From: Roseiconus lacunae | GTDB lineage: Bacteria; Planctomycetota; Planctomycetia; Pirellulales; Pirellulaceae | NCBI RefSeq assembly: GCF_008312935.1 | Contig: NZ_VSZO01000001.1 | Coordinates: 124,001-188,000 of the forward strand | Direction: 5' to 3' | DNA: 64,000 nt | Shown here: piece by piece, positions 1 through 9,295 of the stretch | Layout of the letters: every line of letters begins with the position of its first letter | Position numbering within the stretch: the first letter of the stretch is position 1 | Program-made: the position numbers and the translations under genes | The notes under the pieces: model-generated | Databases searched by the model: none | What the model was told of the DNA's origin: nothing | The model's input: only the letters and a program-made list of their open reading frames with translations

Positions 1-404
1 ACGTCAGCCAACTAGCCAGTTTTTTCGCCGGTGAGGACTGGGAAATCGAACCGGAAGCGATGCAAGCCATACGGCAATACAGTTGGCCCGGCAACATTCG
101 GCAACTGATCAACGCGATCGAAAGGGCTCGCATTCTTGCCGACCAAGAAGTCATTCAACTGCGCAATCTTCCCGATCCGGTGGCACACTGTGCCGATGCA
201 CCGCAGGTTCGACTTGATGGCCCCGATGCGATCGAAGGCGACGACTTGAATTCAATCCAGAAAGCGCACATTGCTGAGTTGATGACCCGTGAACAGGGTA
301 ACAAGGCACGTGTCGCTCGACGGCTTGGGGTAAGCCGACGAACCCTCTATCGGTTGCTTGACAAATATGATTTGCCGACCCAGGTGACGCCCCCGTCGAA
401 ATGA
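1..404 (+). CDS. sigma-54-dependent transcriptional activator, C-terminal part
   Basis: Only the last ~134 codons are in the window; the frame is open from base 3 and the start lies upstream. The visible part carries the end of an AAA+ sigma-54 activation domain, with the family hallmark WPGNIRQLINAIERA, followed by a linker and a Fis-type helix-turn-helix (NKARVARRLGVSRRTLYRLL) at the extreme C-terminus. That order is the end of NtrC/response-regulator-type bacterial enhancer-binding proteins, which remodel sigma-54 RNA polymerase. Whether a receiver or sensor domain sits at the N-terminus cannot be seen. Usual NRELR is here NIRQL, a common variant. Confidence in the family is high; the target genes are unknown. 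Confidence 0.88.
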   Translation, partial: VSQLASFFAGEDWEIEPEAMQAIRQYSWPGNIRQLINAIERARILADQEVIQLRNLPDPVAHCADAPQVRLDGPDAIEGDDLNSIQKAHIAELMTREQGNKARVARRLGVSRRTLYRLLDKYDLPTQVTPPSK

Positions 405-1262
405 ACTCGCGGATGTCACTGACCGATGCTGGTGTCTCCCGAGCGCGCGGTTCTGGCAAAGCATGCCAACGTTCGGCGCATCGTTTGTTCACACTCGATG
501 AGTGTCCGCCCTTCGATTCACGCATTCCGGCAAGTTTTCGCGATTGGTACCAAAGTTGCATCTTGGCGACGCATCACGGTTCATTGAACGTGGTGGGCTG
601 CCGGTCAACGCATAGCCGGTCACACGGTGTAAACCATGAAACCCGCCACGGCGACGCTTCACCCGACGATGGGACATGTGGGGCAACTGTTTCGCAGAGG
701 GTGGAGCGTCATGAATCGTTTTTTGTTCGCTTCTCACGCAGTCGCATGGGCCTAGTGCTCCGTTCCATTTGAAACTACGGAATACAGTCATCAGCCGACC
801 GGCGTTCGCCCCGGTTGAGGCACTGAAACCGTGGCCAACGCCATGGGGCTAATCCAAAAATCGAATTGGAATGAAGCACTCGTAGCGTCCACTATCGCCA
901 TAGAAAATTGCTGATCTCGATGCCGGGGCCATTCACTCGGGGCAACAAGTCCCGGCATCGAGGTTGGCGACAGCAACTTGATTTTCATCTCAGTCTGAAC
1001 TTTGACACTGGCTTTGCCGCGTCGTGGAAACCTCTAACGGAGAAGTTTTTTGATCGCTTGAAAGATGTCGCTTGATTCGCAGTAACACTAGTCGAACTCC
1101 TTGTCACCTGTTTTCAAAACGGGCAATCAAGCACTGTCTTAGCAACTCGTCAGTTTCGGTCTCGCACGTTCGGGATGGTTTGACGAGAGCTGCATCCCGT
1201 GTGCACCATCGCCAGTGGTTTATTGCTCGTTGAACAGCTCTTTGCACCTCAACGAGATCATC
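405..1262. other. intergenic region without a convincing gene
   Basis: About 860 bases separate the activator from the old-yellow-enzyme gene. Several open frames of 60-140 codons exist on both strands but overlap each other, show no recognisable domain and have no good ribosome site. The only structure I can support is the dispersed repeat at 754-880. The rest may hold the promoter of the downstream reductase; no clear -35/-10 pair was seen. Confidence 0.5.
754..880 (+). repeat. dispersed ~125-bp repeat, copy A
   Basis: One of five related elements in this window (others at 19440-19567, 28066-28178, 35920-36044, 39197-39324). This copy has imperfect terminal inverted repeats: AGTGCTCCGTTCCATTT at the left end and the complement of AGTGCTTCATTCCAATT at the right. 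An internal stem pairs GGCGTTcGCCcCGGTT with AACCGtGGCcAACGCC around a ~10-base loop. No coding capacity. It looks like a non-autonomous MITE-type or REP-type element. Confidence 0.8.
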
Positions 1263-2375
1263 ATGAGCAACCCAATTCCTAATCTGCTCCTGTCCCCACT
1301 TGACCTTGGTAGCCTAACGCTGCCCAACCGCATTGTCATGGCACCGCTGACGCGGGCTCGTGCTGGCGAACGACGCGTTCCGAACGACTTGATGGCCGAG
1401 TACTACGCCCAACGTGCGTCGGCCGGGCTGATCATTACCGAAGCCACCGTCGTTTCCCGGCAAGGGATCGGCTGGGCCAACACGCCCGGGATTTACAGCG
1501 ATGAAATGACCGCCGGCTGGAAGGCTGTCGTGGACGCCATTCACAATGAAGGCGGACGCGTATTCTTGCAACTCTGGCATACCGGTCGTGCCTCCCACTC
1601 CGACTTTCATGGTGGGGAACTTCCTGTTGCTCCATCGGCAATCGCAATCGAAGGCGATGGCATCCACACGCCTTCTGGAAAGAAAGCCTACGAGACTCCG
1701 CGAGCGCTCGAACTTAATGAACTCGTCGGTGTTGTCTCTAGCTACAAACGTGCCGCCGAAAATGCCCGAACTGCCGGATTCGATGGCGTAGAAATTCACT
1801 CAGCCAATGGTTATCTGCTCGATCAGTTCCTTCAATCGAAAACGAATCATCGAACTGATAGCTATGGCGGTAGTGTCGAAAACCGTTATCGTCTGCTCGG
1901 CGAAGTGGTCGATGCGGTGACGTCGGTTTGGCCTGCCAATCGCGTCGGCATTCGCATCGCACCGAACGGATCGTTCAACGACATGGGATCACCCGACTAC
2001 CGGGAACAGTTCCTTTACACCGCCCGTCGTCTGGATCAATACGGACTGGCATACCTTCACGTGATGGATGGAACGGGGTTTGGCTTTCACAATCTCGGAC
2101 CGGCGATGACACTTCGAGATTTTCGCAACGTCTTCTCAGGGCCACTCATGGGAAACGTGGAATACACGCGTGAATCAGCCGACGCCGCTATTACCAACGA
2201 GAATGCTGATTTGATCGCGTTCGGACGGCCCTACATCAGCAACCCTGATTTGGTCGAACGCTTCGAAAATGGTTGGCCGCTTGCGGAACCTGCGGACATG
2301 AGCTTGTGGTACTCGTCTGGGGCACATGGCTATACCGACTTTCCGCCCTACCGAGAGACCGCCGTGCAAGCATAG
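1263..2375 (+). CDS. old yellow enzyme family NADH:flavin oxidoreductase (alkene/N-ethylmaleimide reductase type)
   Basis: A 370-residue protein spanning a whole FMN-binding TIM barrel of the NemA/OYE class, which reduces activated C=C bonds and nitro compounds with NAD(P)H. Seen: N-terminal NRIVMAPLTRARA flavin-binding segment, the substrate-binding pair H179-x-x-N182 in EIHSANGYLLDQFL, the SYGGSVENRYR motif, and FGRPYISNPDLVERF near the phosphate site. The frame is open upstream to 1215, but MSNPIPNLL at 1263 matches where family members begin, so that start was chosen; no strong ribosome site is present. It stands alone, with an 860-base gap before and a 612-base gap after it. A detoxification role is inferred from the family. 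Confidence 0.9.
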   Translation: MSNPIPNLLLSPLDLGSLTLPNRIVMAPLTRARAGERRVPNDLMAEYYAQRASAGLIITEATVVSRQGIGWANTPGIYSDEMTAGWKAVVDAIHNEGGRVFLQLWHTGRASHSDFHGGELPVAPSAIAIEGDGIHTPSGKKAYETPRALELNELVGVVSSYKRAAENARTAGFDGVEIHSANGYLLDQFLQSKTNHRTDSYGGSVENRYRLLGEVVDAVTSVWPANRVGIRIAPNGSFNDMGSPDYREQFLYTARRLDQYGLAYLHVMDGTGFGFHNLGPAMTLRDFRNVFSGPLMGNVEYTRESADAAITNENADLIAFGRPYISNPDLVERFENGWPLAEPADMSLWYSSGAHGYTDFPPYRETAVQA

Positions 2376-2987
2376 CGCCGTAGCGGAAGTCGCCGAGGCT
2401 TTCGGCCGGCATCACGCCCGGGGGTGTCTTAAGCGGTTGATGGATCATCACCGAAGCGCTCGGCGGTTTGTCGATTCAATCAGCCGCAATCGCGATAGCG
2501 TGCGGTTCTTCAGCGCTAATCTGGGCCGGTGCACGTCGGCTGATTGTTGAGTCGCTCAATTCGGTTAAATCAACAAGCCGTCGGCGCGTTGCGCTACGGA
2601 GTACGCGGGATGACTGACAGGAATTGTCAGTCGATTCGTTTAGCGGGGGGGCGTCCGCAAGAAGAAAGATTGCCTAGAAAGTTCGTTTTGGTGGCGGACG
2701 ACGCGGGCGAACATTGCTCCACATCTTTACACCTGCCTTTTACAGCATTTTTCGCCGGGCACGGATCGTGATGGGGCAGCTTTACTCGAGAGTAGAGCTT
2801 TCGCGGGCGTGTCCGGCGATTTGTCTTTTGCAATGGCGATGCGAGCCAATCGGCTGGTCGTCGACGTGGCGGGCGCAAATTTCAGTAAAAAGTCGTTCAC
2901 CGAGAGAAAATTGGCGGGTGGTTTGCTTGAGGCAATCACAATGAAAGGTATCGTCTTTCACTGGCGTCAATCATTCGCTGACTCGCG
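2376..2987. other. intergenic region, nothing recognised
   Basis: About 610 bases between the OYE-type reductase and the ECF sigma factor. Short open frames on both strands overlap one another and resemble nothing known. A run of seven G lies near 2644. Presumably contains the promoter of the sigma-factor gene. Confidence 0.45.
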
Positions 2988-3590
2988 GTGACCATCGTGG
3001 ATACAGGGCTAAACTCTGCCGACTCATCACCAACGGACCGATCACTTGTGGTCGCCGTCCGTGATGGTGATGAGCAGGCCGCGTCGCTACTGTACGAACG
3101 TTACGCGAGGCGAGTTTTCGGGTTGGTCCGGTCGCAGCTAGGGGCAAAGCTGGGGAAGGTGACCGAGCCTGAGGACATTGTTCAATCGGTCTTTAAGAGC
3201 GTTTTTCGCGGCATGCAGTCGGGCAATTACGATGCACCGCCCGGATCGACGCTCTGGAATCTGCTAGCGGTGATCGCGGTCCGCAAACTAACCAATCAAG
3301 CGAATCATCATACACGGAAGCGGCGAGACGTCAGTCGCAACGTCTCACTCGGTGCGGCTGAAGAAAACCTGGCCGGTGCAATCGACCAAGCCTCCATCGA
3401 ATTCTTGGGGATCTGCATTCGTGAATCGCTTGAGCAGCTTCGTTCGGTTGATCGCGATATTTTGACATTGCGAATCGCCGGCCATAGCGTGGAGGAGATC
3501 CACCGTAAAGTCGGGCGTAGCCGCCGGACGATTGAGCGCAGTTTGCAGCGAAGTCGTGAAGTGCTTGCCGGATTGCTTCTGTCCGAGTAG
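2988..3590 (+). CDS. ECF-type RNA polymerase sigma factor (sigma-70 family)
   Basis: A 200-residue extracytoplasmic-function sigma factor. Region 2 is seen at ~27-95 (LYERYARRVFGLVRSQL, then EDIVQSVFKSVFRGM) and region 4 at ~140-196, with the helix-turn-helix GHSVEEIHRKVGRSRRTIERSLQRSREVL. It directs RNA polymerase to a specific promoter set. The chosen start is GTG at 2988; the next methionine is too far in. The gene for a transmembrane TPR-kinase follows 264 bases later on the same strand, an arrangement common in planctomycetes, where kinases may control ECF factors. No anti-sigma factor is adjacent, so control by the kinase is plausible but inferred. Confidence 0.9.
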   Translation: MTIVDTGLNSADSSPTDRSLVVAVRDGDEQAASLLYERYARRVFGLVRSQLGAKLGKVTEPEDIVQSVFKSVFRGMQSGNYDAPPGSTLWNLLAVIAVRKLTNQANHHTRKRRDVSRNVSLGAAEENLAGAIDQASIEFLGICIRESLEQLRSVDRDILTLRIAGHSVEEIHRKVGRSRRTIERSLQRSREVLAGLLLSE

Positions 3591-3610
3591 CGAGTCGCTT
3601 TCTAAGCGAG

Positions 3611-3673
3611 CCGCCAGCTTGGCGGGGACCGCAGAACACCCTTTCGGATGCCCGCCTGTGGTCCGAAGGCGGG
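3611..3673. terminator. pair of GC-rich inverted repeats, possible terminator
   Basis: Just after the sigma-factor stop codon: CCGCCA-gct-TGGCGG at 3611-3625 and CCCGCC (3651-3656) pairing with GGCGGG (3668-3673). TTCGG at 3643-3647 could instead pair with CCGAA at 3663-3667, so two folds are possible. No T run follows, so function as a terminator is uncertain. Confidence 0.35.
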
Positions 3674-3854
3674 GACTGGTGTGCGTGTGGTTTCTTGGAA
3701 CACTGTTCCATTGAAATCTGCGGTCAATCGTATCGATTTTGCAAAAAAACATGGCGGGCAGGTCTGCGGATCGATGCTCCTCCGATCAAAGGACGTCAGA
3801 GTCCGAATTTCACCATTCGGGCCGGATACACTCGAAATTGATTAGGTTCATTGG

Positions 3855-6800
3855 ATGATTGATCGAAGCACCTTCGACCGGCTCGATGAAGCAATCGACG
3901 AGTTCGAAGCGTCGTGGTCATGTGACGCGAAGGCTTCTTCTATCGAATCGCTTCTTGAGCGTCACGGTCTTGCCAGCGACCAGTCCGCGATCGCCGAATT
4001 AATCCGCATTGATATTGAGTTGCGATATGAAAGCGGCCAGCCTTTGGAGCTGACCCAGTATTTAGATCGCTTCGAAATTTTGCATGACCGACCGGATTGC
4101 ATCGCCGGGATCGCATTTGAGGACTACCGCGCGCGATCGGCGCTTGGCTATGCGATCTCGCACGCGCGTTGGAAAGACCTTCCTGGGGTGCGTCGCGAGT
4201 CTTGGTATCAGGATCTTGCCAAGGCTTCTCGTCGTCGGCAGACGCAAGAGCGGATCGCAGAGTTGCGATCGGATCCTAGCGAGGACGCGGGATTTCAAGT
4301 CGAGCTCGCCGCGGTCGGATTTCAGCTCGTTCAGCCGATCGGTAGCGGTGCGTTCAGTCACGTTTTCTTGGCAAACCAGCTCGAGCTCGCCGATCGCTTC
4401 GTTGTTCTGAAAATTGTCAACGAAACGTTGGCCGAACCGGAGCGGATGGCAACGTTACAGCACACCAATATCGTTCCGATCTATTCGAGCCATCGGGTGC
4501 TTTCGCGAACCGTGATTTGCATGCCCTATGCCGGCAGCGTCACCTTGGCCGATTTTCTCAATGGCCGACCAGGGGTCGCCGAGCGAAGCGGAGAAAGCTT
4601 GATCGGAACGGTGGAGGCACGAATCGAAGACACGAAGGTGATGGTCAACGATGCTTCCACGCACGAGGCAATACTGGAGGCCCCGTCACGCATTCCCGCG
4701 GCCGACGACCACGCCGTATTGCGGCCTCTCGAACGATTCAAGCGACTCGATTGTGACGCGCTCGCCGTTTCGATTTTTTCACGACTGGCCGCCGCGCTGT
4801 CACACGCTCATGTTCGAGGTCTACTTCACAACGACCTCAAGCCCAGCAACGTACTGATTCGCAACGACGGTGAGCCGGCGCTGTTGGATTTCAACTTGGC
4901 CCAATCGATGGGGCAACCGAGTCCACGGCGGGTCGGTGGGACGTTGCCATACATGTCGCCTGAAATGCTGCGGGCATTGCTTGGCGCCCCGGAGCAAACG
5001 GAACCGACGTCAGATCTGTATTCACTCGGCGTGATGCTTTTCGAATTCACCACCGGGCGTCTTCCGTATCCGGCTGCCAAATCGATTGCCGAGATTGATC
5101 TCGCCCCGGCTCTTGCTGCGCGTCAGGAATCACCAGCTTGGTCACCCGATGACAGCGTCAGTCCCGGGTTAAGGGCGATCATTAATCATTGCCTTCAGTT
5201 TGAACCTGAGCATCGTTACCAAACGGCCGATCAGCTGCAGGCCGATCTGTTGCGAGAACAGGACCATCGATCGATCATTCATGCCGACGAACCACTTCGC
5301 TGGAAGTTAAAGAAGTGGAATCGGCGGCACCCTCGATTCGTATCGGCGAGTGTGGTTGCCACTCTCTTGTTGGCTCTGTTGATTCCGATCGCCACAGGAT
5401 TGTTACACAGCACACGCGAAGTCCGACGGTTGGATGCCCAGCAGCGTTGGACCAATTTTTCGCAGGGGTCCAGTGACTACCTTGCCGCGATGATGGCGGA
5501 CCCCGGTCGGCATGAGCCACGGCAAGTCGATCGCGGTTTCCAGTTGATCGAAGAATTTGGCGTTTCCGACGTCGATCAGGCCGCGCGAATGCTTGACGCC
5601 CTATCGGAAGACCGGGCATCGCAAGCGGAGGAGGGGCTGTTTATTCACGTCGTTCATCTGGGGATCCTGGAGCACGCTCGGCTCTGGGAGCAAAAGGAGA
5701 CGAAGTCGCTTGACGGTGATTCTGTCCGTCGATTCAAACGCTTGGTGGAGCTCGCGAGTTTTCTTGATAAAGAGCAGGACTCCAAGGCGCGAATGCATCT
5801 GCAGGCGCAATTCGCTCGGTTGCAAGGCGACGCGGAGCGGCACGTCGCACTTGAGAGCGACGCCGATTCTGCATCGATGGAATCGGATGTCGAAACGTAT
5901 CTGGAGGCAGTTCGATTGCTTTCGGTCGGTGATTATCGAACGTCGAGCGAATTGTTAGAGTCGCTCGCCGATCGGGGAACCGTGCCGTCGGCGTTACGTT
6001 GGACGATGCTGGGGCGATCGCAATTCCAAGAAGACCGTTTTGATCAAGCGAAGTTGTCGTTCACTCAGTCGATCGAACGGGCGCCGCTTTCACCGGCTCT
6101 GCGTGTCTTGCGTGGGCGTTGTCATCAAAAGCTGGGGCAACGGTTTGCCGCAGAACAGGACTTTCGCCGGGCGACCGAACTCTCTCCTAAGCGAGCGGCC
6201 CCCTGGTATTACCTCGGCTACATTCAACGTTCCAAAGGTGAATACGAAGCGTCTTTGCAAAGCTTCCAAAAGGCGGCCGAGCTTGCTCCCGATCGCATCC
6301 ACCTGGCCTTGCAAGTCGGACGCGCATTTCAACTGCTCGAGCAAGACGCCGACGCCGAGCGTTGGATGCAAAAAGCGTTCACGATGAAGTGCGCCGATTC
6401 GGAGAATTATTATCATCGTGCTCTCGCACGACTTAAACGCAAGCAGTACGACTTGGCGACAGAAGATTTAAGCGCGGCGACTCGTTTAAGCCCCGACAGC
6501 GCCCACCTGCTGCTTGAGCTCGCTTGGGCTCAGGCCACACACCTTCATCGCTACGACGAAGCGATTGAGAACTACAAGATGATCTTGGAGGTTCGGCCTT
6601 ACGATGAAAATACGTTAATCAGCTTGGCCCTCGCTTATTTAAGGCAGGGAAAAATCAGCTTGGCCCTTGGTTACACCCAAGAGGCGATGGAAGAACCGAA
6701 TTCGCCAAGAACGATCTACCAGGCGGCCTGCGTTCATGCCGTTGTCGGACGTTCATCAAACCGGCTGCGCGCGACAACGCTACTGGCCGAATCAATCCGC

Positions 6801-6923
6801 AACGGTTACCACGCCAACGCGATTGATACCGACGAAGACCTTGATTCCATCCGTGACACCGATGAATTCCGGGCGATCAAGAAATTCCTCGATACATCCA
6901 ATCAACGAAAGCGACGTCTTTAG
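3855..6923 (+). CDS. transmembrane serine/threonine protein kinase with TPR repeats
   Basis: A 1022-residue membrane protein. Residues ~155-440 form a eukaryotic-type kinase domain: glycine loop GSGAFSHVFLA from 163, ATP-binding lysine K186 in VVLKIVNE, catalytic loop H325-N-D-L-K, metal-binding loop D345-F-N and GTLPYMSPEML. One hydrophobic span lies at ~495-517, and the C-terminal half (from ~690) carries tetratricopeptide repeats, so the TPR part probably faces the periplasm. Two signature residues deviate: HND instead of HRD, DFN instead of DFG. The catalytic K, D and D remain, so activity is still possible, but lack of the Arg suggests no activation-loop phosphoswitch. An ECF sigma gene precedes it and a secreted-protein gene follows 145 bases later. 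Substrate unknown. Confidence 0.9.
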   Translation: MIDRSTFDRLDEAIDEFEASWSCDAKASSIESLLERHGLASDQSAIAELIRIDIELRYESGQPLELTQYLDRFEILHDRPDCIAGIAFEDYRARSALGYAISHARWKDLPGVRRESWYQDLAKASRRRQTQERIAELRSDPSEDAGFQVELAAVGFQLVQPIGSGAFSHVFLANQLELADRFVVLKIVNETLAEPERMATLQHTNIVPIYSSHRVLSRTVICMPYAGSVTLADFLNGRPGVAERSGESLIGTVEARIEDTKVMVNDASTHEAILEAPSRIPAADDHAVLRPLERFKRLDCDALAVSIFSRLAAALSHAHVRGLLHNDLKPSNVLIRNDGEPALLDFNLAQSMGQPSPRRVGGTLPYMSPEMLRALLGAPEQTEPTSDLYSLGVMLFEFTTGRLPYPAAKSIAEIDLAPALAARQESPAWSPDDSVSPGLRAIINHCLQFEPEHRYQTADQLQADLLREQDHRSIIHADEPLRWKLKKWNRRHPRFVSASVVATLLLALLIPIATGLLHSTREVRRLDAQQRWTNFSQGSSDYLAAMMADPGRHEPRQVDRGFQLIEEFGVSDVDQAARMLDALSEDRASQAEEGLFIHVVHLGILEHARLWEQKETKSLDGDSVRRFKRLVELASFLDKEQDSKARMHLQAQFARLQGDAERHVALESDADSASMESDVETYLEAVRLLSVGDYRTSSELLESLADRGTVPSALRWTMLGRSQFQEDRFDQAKLSFTQSIERAPLSPALRVLRGRCHQKLGQRFAAEQDFRRATELSPKRAAPWYYLGYIQRSKGEYEASLQSFQKAAELAPDRIHLALQVGRAFQLLEQDADAERWMQKAFTMKCADSENYYHRALARLKRKQYDLATEDLSAATRLSPDSAHLLLELAWAQATHLHRYDEAIENYKMILEVRPYDENTLISLALAYLRQGKISLALGYTQEAMEEPNSPRTIYQAACVHAVVGRSSNRLRATTLLAESIRNGYHANAIDTDEDLDSIRDTDEFRAIKKFLDTSNQRKRRL

Positions 6924-7068
6924 CTGGACCATGCCGGTATCAACGAGGGCACCGTGGACTATCGGTGAAATCTGCCCGCGGCGAGCGTCTTCGAAACACG
7001 ATCGATTCAGTCACCCGACGCCCCACACCCCACAACTTGTTTCGCAACTAACGATTTAGGAACTCACT

Positions 7069-9108
7069 ATGTCTCGCGCTCGGCGTAGCCCTGTCAAAAC
7101 GAAAGTCGATTTGGAGACGCTAGAACAGCGTCGACTGTTGACGACCTTTGGCGAAGCGTGGCCTAACGAACGGGAGCTGACGATCAGCTTTCCGGCAGAT
7201 GGGGTTGCGATCGGAAAAGAGGAAAACGAACTTTCCTCGATGCTCGATCAAATTGCATCCCGCCAAGAATGGCAGGAGTTGCTGCTAAGGGCTTATCAGA
7301 CTTGGTCGATTCATTCCGGATTCAACGTCGGGTTGCGCAACGACTATGACCTGCGATTTGGAACCCCCGGGTTGACCGTGGGCGACCCCAGGTTTGGTGA
7401 ATTTCGAATCGGGGCGTTCCCCCAAACTGGCTTGGTTGCAAGCAGCGTGCCGTTTCAAGCAACTGCGGGGACGCACTCAGGCGACCTACTGCTCAATTCG
7501 AATGAGCAGTTTACCTTTCATGATTGGGATCAAGATTTGGGGCCCGCCCCCGAGACAATCGCTCCCAACGAGCGTGACCTCTTTAGCCTGTTTCTGCACG
7601 AAGCAGGGAACACCCTTGGGATTGAGGACAACTATTCTCCCTCGTCGGTGATGTTCGCACAGTACACCGTTCCCAAAGGCGTACTAACCGAAGAAGACAT
7701 CGACGCGATCCAATCGCTCTATGGTGAGCGAGACGACCCCTATGAATCTGTCGACAACGGACAAGTGCTTTCGGCGACGGTGGTCGAGACGCCGAACGGA
7801 TTCGATCCGGCGACAAGTGTCTTGCGTTTGCGCGGTAGTTTGAGTGCCCCCGCCGATGTCGATGTCTACAAGGTCACGCCGCTAATCGGTTGCGACACAA
7901 TAACGCTGCGTGTTCGTACCGAGGGGGTCAGCCTATTGCAGTCGAATTTGGAACTCGTAGATGCCACAGGCCACGTTCTTGAGAGTGACGTGTCCGAATC
8001 CGTTTTCGATAACAACGTCGAAATCACGGTCGACGGGCTCGACGGGCGAAACGAAATTTATCTTCGTGTATCGGCCGCAGACAGCGACGATATCTATTCA
8101 GTCGGCGACTACTTTGTCGAAGTTGATTATCGAGACGAAACATCCCGTGCCGCCGATCTATCACCGGGGTCGTATCAATCCGGTGCAGACGCGCTGTTTA
8201 CCGGCTTCGATTTGGCCGATTTTGAAGTCGGCTCGAACGATACACTCGCTGATGCGACAACGCTTGGGATGGACCATCAGAACGGTGGCGTGGCGATCAA
8301 CGAAGATCGCTTCGAGTTCGTGGCGTCCACGAACTCGATCGACGACGTTGATGTCTACAAGATCAAAGCACCGTCGGGAGCCCCCGGCAGACTAATGGTG
8401 CATGTCGCCGGTGTCGGGTCGGACGCACCGTCGCTGAATCTTCGTGTGGTCGATGCGACCGGACAGCCGGTTGGGACAAGCGGAGTGGCTCGCGCCAACG
8501 GTACGTTCACCGTCGAAGTCGCGGCACCCCAGGCATCGCAGGAATACTTTATTCAAGTGAGTGTCGACCCAAATTCGAACGTCGGTCTCGGCAATTACGT
8601 CGCGGTGGCTGAATTTGACCAGTCGGCCGCATCGATGCATCAATTGACCAGTGGAACCGTCGAGGCGGACGCCGATCGATTCGTTCGCTGGGAAGCATCG
8701 AAGACGAAATTGTTCCGTTTTGCCTTATCGGCTGATTCCCCAGACGCATCTCAAGGTGTTCGCCTGACGATTTACGACGCGCACACACGCGAGATTAAAC
8801 TCATCGTCCGGGCCGAGGCGTCGACCACGCGTATGGCGATGGGCTGGTTGCAAGAAGGTGAGTACATCTTGCAGTTCACGGCGATCGCGAACGAAGGGGC
8901 ATCGGTCCAAACGGTCGATTACTCACTTGGTATCGATGGACTGTCCGATGACCAAGACGACGATCCCTACGACGGTGATGATCCGGGGTACGATCCCTAC
9001 GATTACCAGTACAACGAAAGCTACAACTATTCCGACATGTACTCGTATTCGTCTAGTGATTACTACTATTACACGTACTACGGCGGTGGCAGCGGCTATG
9101 GCGGCTGA
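7069..9108 (+). CDS. secreted metzincin-like protein with LEPRxLL-type motif, PPC-like repeats and Tyr/Asp-rich tail
   Basis: A 679-residue protein. Residues 15-24 (LETLEQRRLL) match the LEPRxLL-type N-terminal signature of secreted planctomycete proteins. Residues ~90-215 resemble a metzincin/matrixin-like peptidase: F-L-H177-E178-A-G-N181-T-L-G184-I-E-D187 followed by a Met-turn candidate SVM (M195). The usual HExxHxxG has Asn in place of the second His, so zinc binding and proteolysis are doubtful. Three beta-rich PPC-like segments follow (~250-365, ~400-525, ~530-640), with the recurrent DVDVYK motif in the first two. The last 48 residues (8962-9105) hold 16 Tyr plus many Asp, Ser and Gly. 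A TPR-sulfotransferase gene follows 187 bases downstream. The start has TAGGAA just upstream. Function not known. Confidence 0.72.
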   Translation: MSRARRSPVKTKVDLETLEQRRLLTTFGEAWPNERELTISFPADGVAIGKEENELSSMLDQIASRQEWQELLLRAYQTWSIHSGFNVGLRNDYDLRFGTPGLTVGDPRFGEFRIGAFPQTGLVASSVPFQATAGTHSGDLLLNSNEQFTFHDWDQDLGPAPETIAPNERDLFSLFLHEAGNTLGIEDNYSPSSVMFAQYTVPKGVLTEEDIDAIQSLYGERDDPYESVDNGQVLSATVVETPNGFDPATSVLRLRGSLSAPADVDVYKVTPLIGCDTITLRVRTEGVSLLQSNLELVDATGHVLESDVSESVFDNNVEITVDGLDGRNEIYLRVSAADSDDIYSVGDYFVEVDYRDETSRAADLSPGSYQSGADALFTGFDLADFEVGSNDTLADATTLGMDHQNGGVAINEDRFEFVASTNSIDDVDVYKIKAPSGAPGRLMVHVAGVGSDAPSLNLRVVDATGQPVGTSGVARANGTFTVEVAAPQASQEYFIQVSVDPNSNVGLGNYVAVAEFDQSAASMHQLTSGTVEADADRFVRWEASKTKLFRFALSADSPDASQGVRLTIYDAHTREIKLIVRAEASTTRMAMGWLQEGEYILQFTAIANEGASVQTVDYSLGIDGLSDDQDDDPYDGDDPGYDPYDYQYNESYNYSDMYSYSSSDYYYYTYYGGGSGYGG

Positions 9109-9166
9109 TGTCGACCAACTCATTGCCGGGGGCCGTGACGGGGAATTCGGCAAGTCACCCTGCCCG

Positions 9167-9194
9167 AATTGTCGGTCGTAATCCACCGACAATT
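9167..9194. terminator. perfect 10-bp hairpin after the secreted-protein gene
   Basis: AATTGTCGGT (9167-9176), 8-base loop, ACCGACAATT (9185-9194). It lies 58 bases after the stop codon and ~100 bases before the sulfotransferase start. It lacks a T run on the plus strand, so it may be a weak terminator, an mRNA 3-prime stabiliser, or an operator. Confidence 0.45.
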
Positions 9195-9295
9195 TAATGG
9201 CAAAGCCGCTCCGTAGTTGGGGCGGATTCGAATTTGGCGTGGGTGCAGGAAGCGGCATGCTCACGATTCGAAGAGTTTAGCGACACGGGCAAGAC

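Noticed and set aside
401-772. Open frame of 123 codons on the plus strand
   Set aside because: It overlaps competing frames and the start of repeat copy A, and shows no domain or ribosome site.
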